64,000 nucleotides of DNA. It comes from Devosia algicola (GTDB lineage: Bacteria > Pseudomonadota > Alphaproteobacteria > Rhizobiales > Devosiaceae). The stretch spans positions 1,674,001-1,738,000 of the forward strand of contig NZ_CP118246.1 of assembly GCF_028816455.1 (NCBI RefSeq), read 5' to 3'. The notes below the pieces were generated by a model. The model searched no databases. It was not told where the DNA came from and saw only the letters and a program-made list of their open reading frames with translations. This document shows, in pieces, positions 49,326 through 59,648 of this stretch (positions are counted from its first letter, which is position 1; every line of letters begins with the position of its first letter). A program made the position numbers and the translations under genes.

Positions 49326-49766
49326 ATGCATATCATGTCATCGCTCGCCGGTCTTATGGGCATTCAACTCGAATCCCTGACCGACAAGCTCAAGCGCACG
49401 CTCATCATCAGCGTCTTGATCGGCATTTTGGTAACGATTGCCCTGGGCTTTGCCTTGGCCGCCGGCTATATCGCGCTGGCGGCAAAATTCGGCCCTCTGA
49501 TCGCGGCGCTGGCCATGTCCGGCGGCGCCCTTATATTGGCGTTGGCCGTCTATCTGGGCAGTCTCATCGGGCAAGGGTCGCGCAAGCGACAGGAAGTTGA
49601 ACGCCGCCACTCCAGCGAATCCAGCGCGTTGATCACCACCGCCGCCATTTCAGCGCTCCCTCTATTGCTGCGCTCCCCCGTCGCGCGCACAATCGGTCTT
49701 CCTCTTGCCGCCGTCGCCGCCTTTTTCATTCTCGGCAACGATAAGGATAACGACAGAAACGACTGA
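49326..49766 (+). CDS. phage-holin-family (YqjE-like) membrane protein
   Basis: The 146-residue protein has two adjacent hydrophobic segments (TLIISVLIGILVTIALGFAL, FGPLIAALAMSGGALILALAVYLG) and a third near the C-terminus. This matches the YqjE/holin superfamily III proteins that accompany DUF883 genes. The name reflects the family only; there is no prophage here. An ATG at 49335 is an alternative start. Confidence 0.8.
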   Translation: MHIMSSLAGLMGIQLESLTDKLKRTLIISVLIGILVTIALGFALAAGYIALAAKFGPLIAALAMSGGALILALAVYLGSLIGQGSRKRQEVERRHSSESSALITTAAISALPLLLRSPVARTIGLPLAAVAAFFILGNDKDNDRND

Positions 49767-49778
49767 ACCCTGTCGCTG

Positions 49779-51294
49779 CTAAAGCGGCGGCAGGGGAAGC
49801 CAGATTCGCGCTGTAACCCCATCTGGGTCAAATTTCAGATTGACCTGGCTCTCCAGAATTTTGGCGAGGCTGCGTTCGATCAGCTTAACCCCCAATCCGA
49901 CATCTTCGGGCGATGTGACCCTTGGTCCGTTGCGCTCCTTCCAGCACATGTCGATGCCGCGATCTCCCCCTTCGATCAGGGTCCATGTGAGTTCCACCAG
50001 CCCCTGCCCGTCGGTCCAGGCGCCATATTTTCCAGCATTTGTCGTTAGTTCATGCAGGATCAGACCCAGCCCCAGCGCATGATCGGCAGGCAGAAAAATA
50101 TCGTCTCCCTCAATGACCGCCTGTCGTGGATTGGTCAAAAAATCCGGACCGAACTGCGCCCCGATCACTTCATACAGCTGCACCCCGCTCCAATCACGAT
50201 CCGCCAGCAACACATGCACCTCCGAGATCGTACGCAAACGACCTGAAAACGCGTTGATAAACCCTTGGGGGTCAGGATTTTGCCGGATGGTCTGGCGTGC
50301 GATGGACTGGATCATCGCCAGTGTGTTCTTGACCCTGTGATTGAGTCTCACGCAACAACTGCTCGGTCTGTTGGGCGGTCTTCTTGTTTTCAGTAACATC
50401 CAGGCTAACGCCCATAAGCGTAATCGGCTGACCCTGCCCGTCACGTTGATAGACACGACCGCGCGTGATCAGCCACCGCCCGGTCTCCAGCGCGCGTGCC
50501 TCGGTTTCAAAGTCCACACCATCATCAAACGCCGCCACCAGTGCCTTTTTCATGGCGTCGCGATCGCGGGGATGAATAGCGTCAAACACCTGATCCCTCG
50601 ATATTGGGCCCTGCTCAGCTAAACCGTGCATATGCCGAAATGTCTCGTTACAGGTTACCTCACCACTCGGCACGTCCCAGACCCAGCTTCCCACCTTGCC
50701 CGCTTCCAGCGTCAAGGCGTGCCGCCATTCTTCACGGATCAGTGCCGAGGAGGTTCTTGCCCGTATTCGCGCTTCCTCTTTGAGCAAGAACAAAGTCGAG
50801 GCTACATTGGCCAGATCAATCAGCTGCTCGATCTGGGCTGGTGTGACGTCATTGCGGGGCGTGGTCGCCAGCACGCACAGCGACCCCAGCCGTTGCCCGT
50901 GCACCACGATTGGCGCGCCAACATAAAACCGCACATAGGGTGTATTGGTAACAAAGGGGTTGTTCGCAAACCGGACGTCGGCGGCAAGATCGGGAACAAG
51001 TAGATAATCCTGCCCTTTCGCCGCGATCGTATGGGCGCAAAACGATGCGTCGACAGGGCTTTTCTCCAGATCATCGACGCCAAAGCACGATTTGAAAAAC
51101 TGTGTGGTCTCGTCGACCAGCGTTACCAACGCAAACTCGCTATCGAACACACTCGCCGCCAATCGGGTCAGGCGATCAAAATCCGGGTCAGGTTGGGACG
51201 GAAGGACATCGAGCACATTCAGCACCTCCAATCGTCCAATGTCTGCCACTGCATCACGAACGGCATGTGGCAGTGGATTGCCAGGCTCACTCAC
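49779..51294 (-). CDS. HWE-family sensor histidine kinase with GAF and PAS domains (one frameshift at about 50346)
   Basis: The N-terminal part is a GAF domain (FDRLTRLAASVFDSEFALVTLVDE, YVRFYVGAPIVVHGQRLGSLCVL), then a PAS domain (GSWVWDVPSGEVTCNETFRHMHGL). The kinase part is HWE type (LNHRVKNTLAMIQSIARQT, HELTTNAGKYGAWT). The frame breaks at the phospho-acceptor helix. Removing the extra base of AGACT (minus strand; 50344-50348) restores LLRELNHRVKNTLA and 504 residues. The printed start is GTG. It lies close to the ecfG locus and is a candidate to phosphorylate PhyR. Confidence 0.9.
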
Positions 51295-51403
51295 TCAATG
51301 TCCAGTCAAATCAAATTACTCGCACACGCCCACGGGTTGCGTGTCATCCGCGCAAACGCTTTTGATCCGAAATGGTTGCAAATTCGCGTTAAAAAACCGC
51401 AAC

Positions 51404-52323
51404 TCAGCGACGTACGGCCACCGCCTCGGGTTTGGGCGCGATCACGCGCAACGCCTTGTGATGCACCTTCAACACCGTTTCGGGCGGCAATTTCATCAAC
51501 TCGCCATCGATAACTGCCTTGGCCGATCCGCGCCGTCGGGGAAATGTCAGGCGCAATTCGGGCACCACCCGTTCGGAAACCATCGGGCTTTCGCGCCAAT
51601 GGCCGCGCATCAGGTTAAATGCCAGCTTGATCAAAGCCCACGGGCCCATTGGTGCCGCTACATATACCCCCAGCACCCCGCCATCCAAACCCTCGGCATA
51701 GGGCAAATGTCCCTCGGCCAGCATATTGTTGGACACAGCAATGCCCGAAGCGCGCCGCTTCTCCACCGTTCCATTATAATGAATTTCGGCCTCGAAGTTG
51801 GGCGGTCGCGATACCGTTGATGCGATGGCGCGTACACTGGCGAGAATTTTGCCGATCCGACTCCGATAGGTCATGGTCTCACGAATACGCACCAACCGCG
51901 CGTGAACGCCAACGCTGAACTGATAGACAAATGGCCGCCCGTTGGCCGTGGCAATGTCGATTGACTTGACGTCACCCCCAGCCAGCGCTTCCAGCGCCGC
52001 CTCAAGTTCGAGCGGCAGGTTTAATGCCCGCGCAAACATGTTCATAGTGCCTGCAGGCAACACAGCCAGCGGCTTGCCACATTCAAACGCCATGGCCGCC
52101 GCTGCCGAGATCGTACCATCGCCGCCGCCCGCCAGAATGACATCGACATTACTGTCCCCCCTGCCTGCTCGAGGGTTTTGACAATCTCGCTACCGGCAAC
52201 AATGCGGCAGGTCAGATTATGACCATGCCGGGCAAATATCACCTCGGCCCTGGCACAAAAATCGTCCAAATCCATCGTGCGGAGTGTTCCGCCATGGCGG
52301 TTTAGAATAGCCGCATAGCGCAA
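51404..52323 (-). CDS. diacylglycerol kinase-family lipid kinase (one base missing at about 52158)
   Basis: The protein (306 aa) belongs to the YegS/DagK catalytic family: RYAAILNRHGGTLRTMD at the start, the restored GGGDGT nucleotide motif (VDVILAGGGDGTIS), LAVLPAGTMNMFARAL and the C-terminal KAVIDGELMKLP. The frame is rejoined by adding one base to a run of six C at 52156-52161 (G on the coding strand). The frame opens with TTG directly after an in-frame stop. It phosphorylates a lipid such as diacylglycerol or sphingosine-like substrates; which one is unknown. Confidence 0.87.
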
Positions 52324-52397
52324 TGGCTTGTCCCATTAGGTAATTTGATAATTTGGTTCAGTCTCGCACCAACCAACGCGCCAGCAGCCAATCGGTT

Positions 52398-53801
52398 CTA
52401 GGCCGGCGTTGTTTCCGTCGTGATCTTGGGCAATGACACGCTGACGCGCAGACCGCCGGTCGGGCTTTTCTCGTAAACCGGGTTGCCGCCAAACTGCTGC
52501 GCCAATTGTCGAACGATGACCGAGCCGAGTCCGCCATCGTCGAAATTGGCCTTATCGGACGGTCCGAGCCCATCGTCACTGACCTCCAATGTGGCAATAC
52601 CAGCCTCGTCGCGAAACAGCCGCACACTTATTGTGCCACCCCGACCCTCGGGAAACGCGTGCTTGAGCGCATTGGTAACCAACTCACCCAGTATGATCCC
52701 CAAAGTCGTCGCATCGCGCGACCTGATCCAGATATCGGCGAATTCATGCTCAAACTTGACCGGGTCGGTGCCCTCGTGCGTCGATTCCAGATCATCAAGC
52801 ACCGCGTGCAGAAACTCGTCCGCTCTTGTCGATTCCAGATCGTCCCCAAGTCGCAGTCGTCGATGCGACGAGGCAATGGCATGAACGCGCAATCTCGCCG
52901 CCTCAAGGGCGTTCTTGACCTCCACCGAATTACTGCGCATCATTTGCAAACCAAGGAGCGAGGACACCGTCGCTAGCGAATTGCCAATCCGGTGATTGGT
53001 ATCTTTGAGCAGGGTTTCCACCCGTTCGCGCTCACGTTGCGCATGGGCTTGGGATTCCTCGAGCGCAGCCGTGCGCTCCAAAACCCGCTGGGCAAGCGCG
53101 TCACGCTGGGTGTTAAGTTCGCTTCGGCTTCGGGTCAACGCCGAAACCTGCCGCTCAGTTCGGCTGAACAGCACATAGGCCAACACAACTGCGCCCCCTA
53201 ATGCCGCCAGAATGGCTATGGTAATCCACAGGCGGGTTCGGCCGATAGCATCGTTGCGCATCAAAAGGTTCTTGTCCTCCTCGGCGATGAAGGCATTCAG
53301 TGTGTTGCGCAGATCTTCCATCAAACGCGCCCCGCCACCCCCTTGACGATCGAGGTGGCCAAGGCTTCATGACTGTTGGCAACCAGCGTCACTGTCGACG
53401 CCATTTCGGCGATTTTGCTCTGAACCGCCTTAGCCACCCTGTCCACTCTGGCACTCTGCTCGGCGTCGCCTTTTGCCATGTCCCGCAGCGCCAGCAATCG
53501 TTCATCGATGGTGTGGACGGTCTTTTCGTAAGGCAGCAAATAGGATTCATCCTGGGTCAGAACGTACCCCAGTTGACCGCTTTCCGCGTCCACGAGCGCA
53601 ATGGAAATATCGCGTGCCGCCGTACGCATGTCGAACGTATGTTGCACGTCCATGAGTTGGCGATTGACACCTTGGGCCAGAAGCAGCGCCGCACACCCGG
53701 CCACGAATACTAGCGCCAGGCTTGCCAGAATGGCAATCCGACGCAGGAGCCTGCCGTTCGTTGACGATATCGCTCTCGGTTTGGCCGGCGGCCTCGTTCA
53801 T
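52398..53801 (-). CDS. CHASE3-containing HisKA_2 sensor kinase (two indels)
   Basis: Restored length is 467 residues. A first membrane segment (LLRRIAILASLALVFVAGCA) leads into a periplasmic CHASE3 domain (QHTFDMRTAARDISIALVDAESGQLGYVLTQDE), a second membrane segment (LWITIAILAALGGAVVLAYVLF), a coiled coil and a HisKA_2/ATPase part (LKDTNHRIGNSLATVSSLLGLQM, LGELVTNALKHAFP, GLGSVIVRQL). The breaks are an extra base at AGCCT (53748-53752) and a missing base in a C run (53338-53342). It is the gene next to ecfG and a strong candidate sensor for the general stress response. Confidence 0.87.
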
Positions 53802-53922
53802 AGCGCTATTCTGGCCCATCGGTCTCGTGACTGTATGCAGCACCCGAGCGGGCACCTAGCATCAAGTAGTGACCGCTTTTGGGCGCCCTTACCAGTGCCA
53901 GATGATTGATCAGCTGCAATTA

Positions 53923-54501
53923 TTATCGATTGCCGAGCGACAGGGTTGTCGTCGTTACCTGTGTCGAGACTGCATCGGGGCCATAATCGGCCTGCCCCGC
54001 TACCTGGAGAATTTCCTGCAAGCGAATGCGTGCCCTGCTGACCCGGCTTTTCATCGTCCCTACTGCACACTCGCAGATCGCCGCCGCATCCTCATAGGAA
54101 AAGCCTGATGCCCCGATCAAGATGATCGCTTCGCGCTGATCGTCGGGCAACTTGCTCAAAGCGTTCTTGAAGTCTTGCATGTCCATGGAGCCATATTGGG
54201 CCGGGTGTACCGAAAGTCTCTCGGTAAATGCACCGTCACTGTCCTGCACCTCACGGCCGCGCTTGCGCATCTGGCTGTAAAATTCGTTGCGCAGGATCGT
54301 AAACAACCACGCTTTGATATTGGTGCCCATTTCAAAGCTCGACTGCTTCGCCCATGCCTTCATTACCGTGTCCTGCACCAAATCGTCGGCCTTGTCGTGT
54401 TTGCCGGTCAGCGAAACCGCGAAGGCCCGCAGACTTGGCAGCGTTGCCAACATCTCACGCTTGAACGAAGGTGCCTGCTCATCACCGGCCCCTTTACTCA
54501 T
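53923..54501 (-). CDS. ecfG: general stress sigma factor EcfG
   Basis: The 192-residue ECF sigma factor has region 2 (FKREMLATLPSLRAFAVSLTGKHDKADDLVQDTVMKAWAK, IKAWLFTILRNEFYSQMRKRGREVQ) and region 4 (LSKLPDDQREAIILIGASGFSYEDAAAICECAVGTMKSRVSRARIRL), all typical of EcfG. I start it at MSKGAG, which overlaps the nepR stop and has GAGG upstream. The nepR-ecfG order divergent from phyR is the classic alphaproteobacterial locus. It directs RNA polymerase to GGAAC-N16/17-CGTT promoters. Confidence 0.95.
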   Translation of the reverse strand: MSKGAGDEQAPSFKREMLATLPSLRAFAVSLTGKHDKADDLVQDTVMKAWAKQSSFEMGTNIKAWLFTILRNEFYSQMRKRGREVQDSDGAFTERLSVHPAQYGSMDMQDFKNALSKLPDDQREAIILIGASGFSYEDAAAICECAVGTMKSRVSRARIRLQEILQVAGQADYGPDAVSTQVTTTTLSLGNR

Positions 54502-54715
54502 CGTGTGCCTCATCATCACGACCTTGCAACTTTTCAGCACTGTCGAGCTTTTCCAGCAAGTCCAGCAATTGATCAGGCACACCTTCGTCCTGAACTGATC
54601 CATAGAGCGCGCGCAGACGCGACCCGATGTCCGTATTTGGGCCAAGACCGTCGTCGGATTGCCCCTCCCCTATTCGCGTTCGCTGGTCACCCACTGCGTG
54701 GTCCTTTATCATCAT
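54494..54715 (-). CDS. nepR: NepR anti-sigma factor
   Basis: NepR binds EcfG and holds it inactive until phosphorylated PhyR takes its place. The 73-residue product has the family core GSRLRALYGSVQDEGVPDQLLDLLEKLD. The frame is open to a TTG at 54751, but the EcfG-type -10 element occupies 54750-54753, so translation must begin further in; ATG at 54715 or 54712 is chosen. The stop overlaps the ecfG start by eight bases. Confidence 0.92.
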   Translation of the reverse strand: MMIKDHAVGDQRTRIGEGQSDDGLGPNTDIGSRLRALYGSVQDEGVPDQLLDLLEKLDSAEKLQGRDDEAHDE

Positions 54716-54749
54716 GAAATATTGCCCGAATGTCTGGATCGCCTCACTC

Positions 54750-54774
54750 AATGATTAAGCGACAAAAAAGTTCC
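54750..54774 (-). promoter_or_regulatory. EcfG-type promoter of nepR-ecfG
   Basis: On the minus strand GGAAC (54774-54770) is followed after 16 bases by CATT (54753-54750), one mismatch from CGTT. Its position makes the operon autoregulated and rules out the TTG start of nepR. Confidence 0.65.
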
Positions 54775-54782
54775 ATTCAAAC

Positions 54783-54807
54783 GGAACGTTATTTGTAGCG
54801 CCGCGTT
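54783..54807 (+). promoter_or_regulatory. EcfG-type promoter of phyR
   Basis: GGAAC at 54783-54787 and CGTT at 54804-54807, 16 bases apart, match the general stress consensus exactly. The phyR start lies 41 bases downstream. Confidence 0.85.
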
Positions 54808-54847
54808 TGCAAACTTGTACCATAGCGTCACCTGGGGAGTTTTGTTG

Positions 54848-55644
54848 ATGTCTTTATCCACGCGGATCGCACCGCACCTGCCATACTTGCGTCGTTTTTC
54901 CCGTGCGAGCACCGGCTCTCAAACTTCTGGGGACGCATATGTCGCAGCGGTTCTGGAAGCATTGATTGCAGATGTGTCTTTGTTCCCCGAAGCATCAAAT
55001 GATCGCATCTCGCTATACAAGGCTCTTTGCCGCCATCTTTTCCACCACCAGCATCAGGGTTCCCGAACCCGTTTCCAGTTTTGCCTGGGAACAGCGGGCT
55101 GCAACCAATCTTGCAAGCCTGGCGCCGCGTGCCCGTCAGGCGTTTCTGCTCGTCGCTGTCGAAGGTTTCAGCCAGTCTCAGGCGGCCGAAATTCTTGACG
55201 TCTCGAGCACTGAGTTTTCCAAATTGCTGGACGATGCATCCATGGAAATTTCGCGTCAGGTCGCCACCGAAATCATGATCATCGAGGACGAACCGTTGAT
55301 CGCCATGGATATCGAGCAATTGGTCGAAAGCCTCGGCCACAAGGTTGTCAGTGTCGCCCGGACCCACAAGGAAGCGGTCGCGCTGTTTGAACAAAGCAAG
55401 CCCAAAATGATACTGGCCGATATTCAGTTGGCCGACGGCAGGCTCCGGCATTGATGCGGTAAATGACATTCTCAATGAGCACTCGGTGCCTGTCATTTTC
55501 ATCACCGCCTTCCCCGAGCGCTTGTTGACCGGTGAGCGCCCAGAACCCACTTTCCTGGTTACCAAACCGTTTAATCCCGACATGGTAAAGGCGCTTATCA
55601 GCCAGGCCCTGTTCTTTGAGGAAGGCTCTCGCGCCGCGGCGTGA
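54848..55644 (+). CDS. phyR: PhyR anti-anti-sigma response regulator (two frameshifts)
   Basis: PhyR has an EcfG-like N-terminal domain and a C-terminal receiver; once phosphorylated it captures NepR and frees EcfG. The sigma-like part shows RIAPHLPYLRRFSRASTGSQ, VSLFPEASNDRISLYK, LAPRARQAFLLVAVEGFSQSQAAEIL. The receiver has MIIEDEPLIAMDIEQLVE, ILADIQLADGSSGIDAV with the phospho-aspartate and TKPFNPDMVK. Dropping one base from AGGCT at 55020-55024 and one from AGGCT at 55440-55444 gives 264 residues, the normal size. It is divergent from nepR-ecfG. Confidence 0.94.
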
Positions 55645-55670
55645 GCGTCCAGACATTCGATTTACCATTG

Positions 55671-55695
55671 GGCCCGGGAAACCGGGCCTTTTTTT
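55671..55695 (+). terminator. rho-independent terminator of phyR
   Basis: GGCCCGG and CCGGGCC form a stem around GAAA and are followed by seven T, 27 bases after the phyR stop. Confidence 0.92.
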
Positions 55696-55705
55696 GTCGG
55701 CTTGC

Positions 55706-55730
55706 GGAACTCCACATCACTGAAATCGTT
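55706..55730 (+). promoter_or_regulatory. EcfG-type promoter of the DUF1328 gene
   Basis: GGAAC (55706-55710) and CGTT (55727-55730) are exactly 16 bases apart and lie 30 bases before the DUF1328 start. Confidence 0.8.
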
Positions 55731-55759
55731 GTGGTTACAGACACAAGGAGGCTGGTCCG

Positions 55760-55924
55760 ATGCTCTATTACACACTCGTATTTCTGGTTATTGCGCTGAT
55801 AGCCGGGGTGCTTGGGTTTACCGGCATCGCTGGCGCGTCGGCTGGAATTGCCCAGATATTGTTCTTCTTGTTTTTGGTGTTTCTGGTTATTTCGCTGGTC
55901 ATGGGACTGGTCAGACGCGGCTAG
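55760..55924 (+). CDS. DUF1328 small membrane protein
   Basis: The 54-residue protein has two hydrophobic segments ([38 protein letters not shown]) joined by [12 protein letters not shown], the DUF1328 signature. AAGGAGG precedes the ATG. The perfect EcfG promoter directly upstream marks it as a general stress gene. The molecular role is unknown. Confidence 0.92.
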   Translation: MLYYTLVFLVIALIAGVLGFTGIAGASAGIAQILFFLFLVFLVISLVMGLVRRG

Positions 55925-55968
55925 ACGCTGATGCGTGTTCTGGAGCACGTGCTCCAGCCTGAAAAGCG

Positions 55969-57003
55969 ATGAGTCCGGCGTCTGACTTGTCCGAATATCA
56001 AGGGTTCTCCATGCCTTCCTCCAGCGCTACGGGTGCCTTGGCAATGCGCACGCTCACGGCAAGTTTGGCGCAGGTCGGCACCGCCGTTTTGCACTTGGGA
56101 ATTGATGGACGCTATGACTATGCGCAAAACCTGCCCCCACAGTGGCCAACGTCGGACCTGATCGGCAAGGCCGATGATGACATTTTGCCCAAATCCATTG
56201 CGGCCCACTTTGCCGACGCGCGCGCATTAACGCTGCAGACAAACGAGTCCCAACTTGTTGAATTTGACTTGGCCGGACGCGGTCGCCGCGAGCATTTTGA
56301 GGCTTGGTTCACGACCGACCGCATTGATGGCAAATTTGTCGGCACCATCATTACAATGAGTAACGTCACCGAGCAGCGTGCCCGAGAGTTGGCGATCTCG
56401 AGCCTGATGCGCGAGGTCAGCCACCGCTCAAAAAACCTGCTGGCCATCGTTCAGAGCGTCGCAGCCCAGACCGCCCAGCATACCGGCAATATCGACGATT
56501 TTCTCAACCGCTTTCGCGGTCGTCTGCAATCGCTCGCCAGCACTCAGGACATGGTCACCGACAGCGATTGGCGCGGCACCTTGTTTCAGTCCCTTGTTGC
56601 CACCCAGGTGGCCCGCCTCGGCATTGCCGGCCTTGATGCCATTCGCATCACTGGTGACAATCCCCTGCTCTCCCCGAACGCCGCCCTTCATATTGGTCTG
56701 GCCCTGCATGAGTTGGGGGCTAACGCGTTACTTTACGGTGCCCTGGCCGACCACGACAATGGCCAGATATGGATCGATGCGAAAATCTGCGATCTCGATA
56801 GTGATACCGATCCTGGTGCGCTAATTGTGCAGTGGCAGGAAACCGGTGGACAGCGCAACCTGCCCGTTTCAGAGCCACGTTTCGGCACCACGGTGGTCAA
56901 GCGCATCGTACCGCTCGCGGTCGGTGGTCGCTCGCACTATGAAATCAACGGTGATCTGGTCAGTTACCGATTGGTCGTGCCGCCAGACCAGTTCGAGGCC
57001 TAG
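55969..57003 (+). CDS. HWE-family histidine kinase with PAS domain
   Basis: This soluble 344-residue protein has a PAS sensor (VGTAVLHLGIDGRYDYAQNLPPQW, IGKADDDILPKSIAAHFADA, GTIITMSNVTEQRA) and an HWE kinase part (LMREVSHRSKNLLAIVQSVAAQTAQ, ALHIGLALHELGANALLYGAL, VVKRIVPLAVGG). The G-boxes are shorter than in classical kinases, as is usual for this family. It follows phyR and is a candidate PhyR kinase. Its 3' end overlaps the convergent GGDEF-EAL gene by 44 bases. An internal ATG at 56011 is an alternative start. Confidence 0.9.
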   Translation: MSPASDLSEYQGFSMPSSSATGALAMRTLTASLAQVGTAVLHLGIDGRYDYAQNLPPQWPTSDLIGKADDDILPKSIAAHFADARALTLQTNESQLVEFDLAGRGRREHFEAWFTTDRIDGKFVGTIITMSNVTEQRARELAISSLMREVSHRSKNLLAIVQSVAAQTAQHTGNIDDFLNRFRGRLQSLASTQDMVTDSDWRGTLFQSLVATQVARLGIAGLDAIRITGDNPLLSPNAALHIGLALHELGANALLYGALADHDNGQIWIDAKICDLDSDTDPGALIVQWQETGGQRNLPVSEPRFGTTVVKRIVPLAVGGRSHYEINGDLVSYRLVVPPDQFEA

Positions 57004-59431
57004 CACCTAGGCTCGCGCGCCTCTTCATCAACACTGACTCAACTTCGGCCCGCACCTCCGCCTCCCGCGTCGGCACATTGGCCAGCAGGTACCGCGGCAT
57101 GTCGATACTGTCCAGCGGCGGCGAAAAATAGAAACCCTGCAACTGGTGGCAGGCGATACCAGACAGGAAATCAGCCTGGTCTGCTGTCTCCACACCTTCA
57201 GCAGTAATCCTGAGATTGAGCGTCTTTGCCAGCGAGGCGATGGCCTTCAAAATGTCACGCGCCGCCGGTTCCTGCGTCGAAGCATCGATAAATGATTTGT
57301 CGATCTTGATCTTGTCGAACGGAAATTTCAGCAGATAACTCAGGCTGGAATAACCGGTGCCAAAATCATCCATGGCCAGAATGACACCAAGATCGCGAAT
57401 TTCGGCCAGTTTGACGGTCACCTCGTCGGGGTTTTCCATCAGCAGACCTTCGGTGATTTCAATCTCCAGCCTGTTGGACTCCAGCCCGCTTTTGGTCAGT
57501 GATTTTTTCACCACCTGGGCGATGTCGGAAATCCGGAAATGCTTGGCCGACATGTTGACCGCCACCGTCAGCCCCGTCGGCCAACTTGCAGCGGCCCGAC
57601 ACGCCTGCTCGATGGTCCAGTCGCCAATTTCAACGATCAGGCTTGATCGCTCGGCCAGTGGAATGAATTCTGCGGGCGGCACTAATCCACGGATCGGATG
57701 GTTCCAGCGGATCAACGCCTCAAATCCCATCGGTCGCCGATCCGCCGCCGAAACCAGCGGCTGATAATAGAGCTCAAGCTCATTGTTCTTGAGTGCGTCG
57801 CGCAGTTCGACTTCGAGCATGCGGCGTTCGCGCGCATCCGAATCCATCTGACTTTCAAAAAATCTGTAGACCGAACGCCCATCCGCCTTGGCGCGATAAA
57901 GCGCCAGATCGGCATTGCGCAGGATCTGGTCGGGGCGCGTTCCATTGATAGGGGCCATGGCGATACCGACACTTATGCCGATATTGACCGCTTCATCCTC
58001 GATATCAAACACTTGGCCAACCGAGATCGATCAATCGTTGCGCCAGTGATGCGTTCCCTTCCGGACTGCAATCGTTGGGCAGGATGATTGCGAACTCGTC
58101 ACCGCCCAAACGCGCCACGATGTCGGTGTCCCTGGCCGCGGTGGTAATGCGCTTGGCAACCGCCGCCAACAGTTTGTCACCCACCATATGGCCGCGGCTG
58201 TCATTGACTGACTTGAACTGGTCGAGATCCAGGAACAGCACAGAAAACGGCGCACCGTATCGCTCGAGCCGCGCCACGCAATTATTGAGATGCTCGGTAA
58301 ACTTGGTGCGGTTCAACAGGCCGGTCATCACGTCATGATGCGCCAGCCGGGTAATGCGCTGTTCGGCGGCCTTGCGAGCCGATACATCCGCCACAGTGCC
58401 AATATAGCCGAGATAGTTGCCCGTATCGTCAAAAATCGGCTTGCCGGTCATGCTCCACCAGCACGCCTGCCCGCCCGACAGCACCTGAAGTTCGACATCC
58501 TGAAACGTTGTCCGTTCCTTGCAGTCCAGTGCCACCTGCGCCATGAAGGGGTCGTTGGCGGGGGTAATGCAGCGCAGGAAGTGCAGGAAATCCGCGCCCA
58601 TCAGGCTCCGCTTCACTAAGCCCGGTCGCGGTGGTAAAGCCAACCGACAGCCGATCAATGTCTCCATTCTTGTCAAAACCCCAAACCCAGTTTGAGGCAC
58701 TCGATTCAAATTCACGGAGCAACAGGCCGATGATCTCGCCCTTTTCCTGAATCTGATTGAGGGAGGCCCGATGCGCTACAAAATGCCGGACATGCCAAAG
58801 ACAGATCATAAAGGCGGAGCACACTAGGCCGAGCAACAATAAGCCGCGTAGCCAAAAGTCGTCGACAACACTCAGGTGCGGTCGCGCCATCATGGCGCCT
58901 GCAAGTACCATGCTGACAAATCCGAGCAGCGCCTGGGGATAATTGAGCAGGGCCACCATCCCCACAAACAGGATACCGCCAATTCCGACCGTCGCGACCT
59001 GGCGTATGGTGGCGCTCTCGCCAACCGGCAGAACATGGAAACCGAGGCCCCACATTGCCCCGCATATAACAGCAAAAATTACCACCATCCGCGATATCCA
59101 TTGGGCAGTAGTGGCGTCCAACTCGGTAATATTGTCGCGGCGGGCCAGATATATATGTAGGATCGGGATATTTATCAGCCACACAACCACCGCCCATACC
59201 AGGACTGGCGCAAAGGCTGGCGTGTTCTGGCAGGCGATGACAAATGCCACCGACGCCAGCAATGAGGCAAAAACGACGACCGGCAGCACCGCCCAAAGTG
59301 AAGTCATCTGCTCCTGAAGCAAACGCTCTCGTACGTGCGGCTTGAGCGAGATCCGCGCCGATGGCGCGGTCGATCAAGCGGTCAATTGCTGTGCCAATTT
59401 TAGATATGGCGCTTGAAAAGCTCAATTTCAT
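56960..59431 (-). CDS. membrane GGDEF-EAL protein with PAS domain (three frameshifts)
   Basis: This protein makes and/or degrades cyclic di-GMP. A membrane sensor of several segments (LWAVLPVVVFASLLASVAFVIA onward) leads into a PAS domain (FESSASNWVWGFDKNGDIDRL, GTVADVSARK), a GGDEF domain (HHDVMTGLLNR, FLDLDQFKSVND, ARLGGDEFAIILP) and an EAL domain (FEALIRWNHP, EITEGLLMENP, DDFGTGYSSLSYLLKFPFDKIKID). The breaks are AGGCT at 58603-58607, one extra base near 58014-58026, and one near 59335. With all three corrected the length is 822 residues from MKLSFSSAISKIG. The first 37 residues and that start are less certain. Confidence 0.83.
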
Positions 59432-59648
59432 GGTTCGAAATTGCCAGACACCGATTAAGAATAGGTATGCATAACTACCATCAGAAAATCTATATAGGCG
59501 AAATGTCGGCACAATAGTGCATTGTTAAGCATTCACACGGTTTTTCGAAGTTACCAAAAATAAACCTCGGCGCTTAAGTCGATTTTTAAAGTCAAAACCT
59601 AAACTGCTCTCCAGATGGCCAGGAAGGCCGCATGCTATGGAGAGCGTC
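59432..59648. other. intergenic region before the alpha-oxoamine synthase gene
   Basis: The 217 bases between divergent genes are AT-rich (59480-59600) and probably contain both promoters. I see no clear operator or EcfG-type element. Confidence 0.4.

Noticed and set aside
49326..49766. Prophage, from the holin-like gene
   Set aside because: The gene is the usual YqjE-like partner of DUF883; no other phage gene is nearby.
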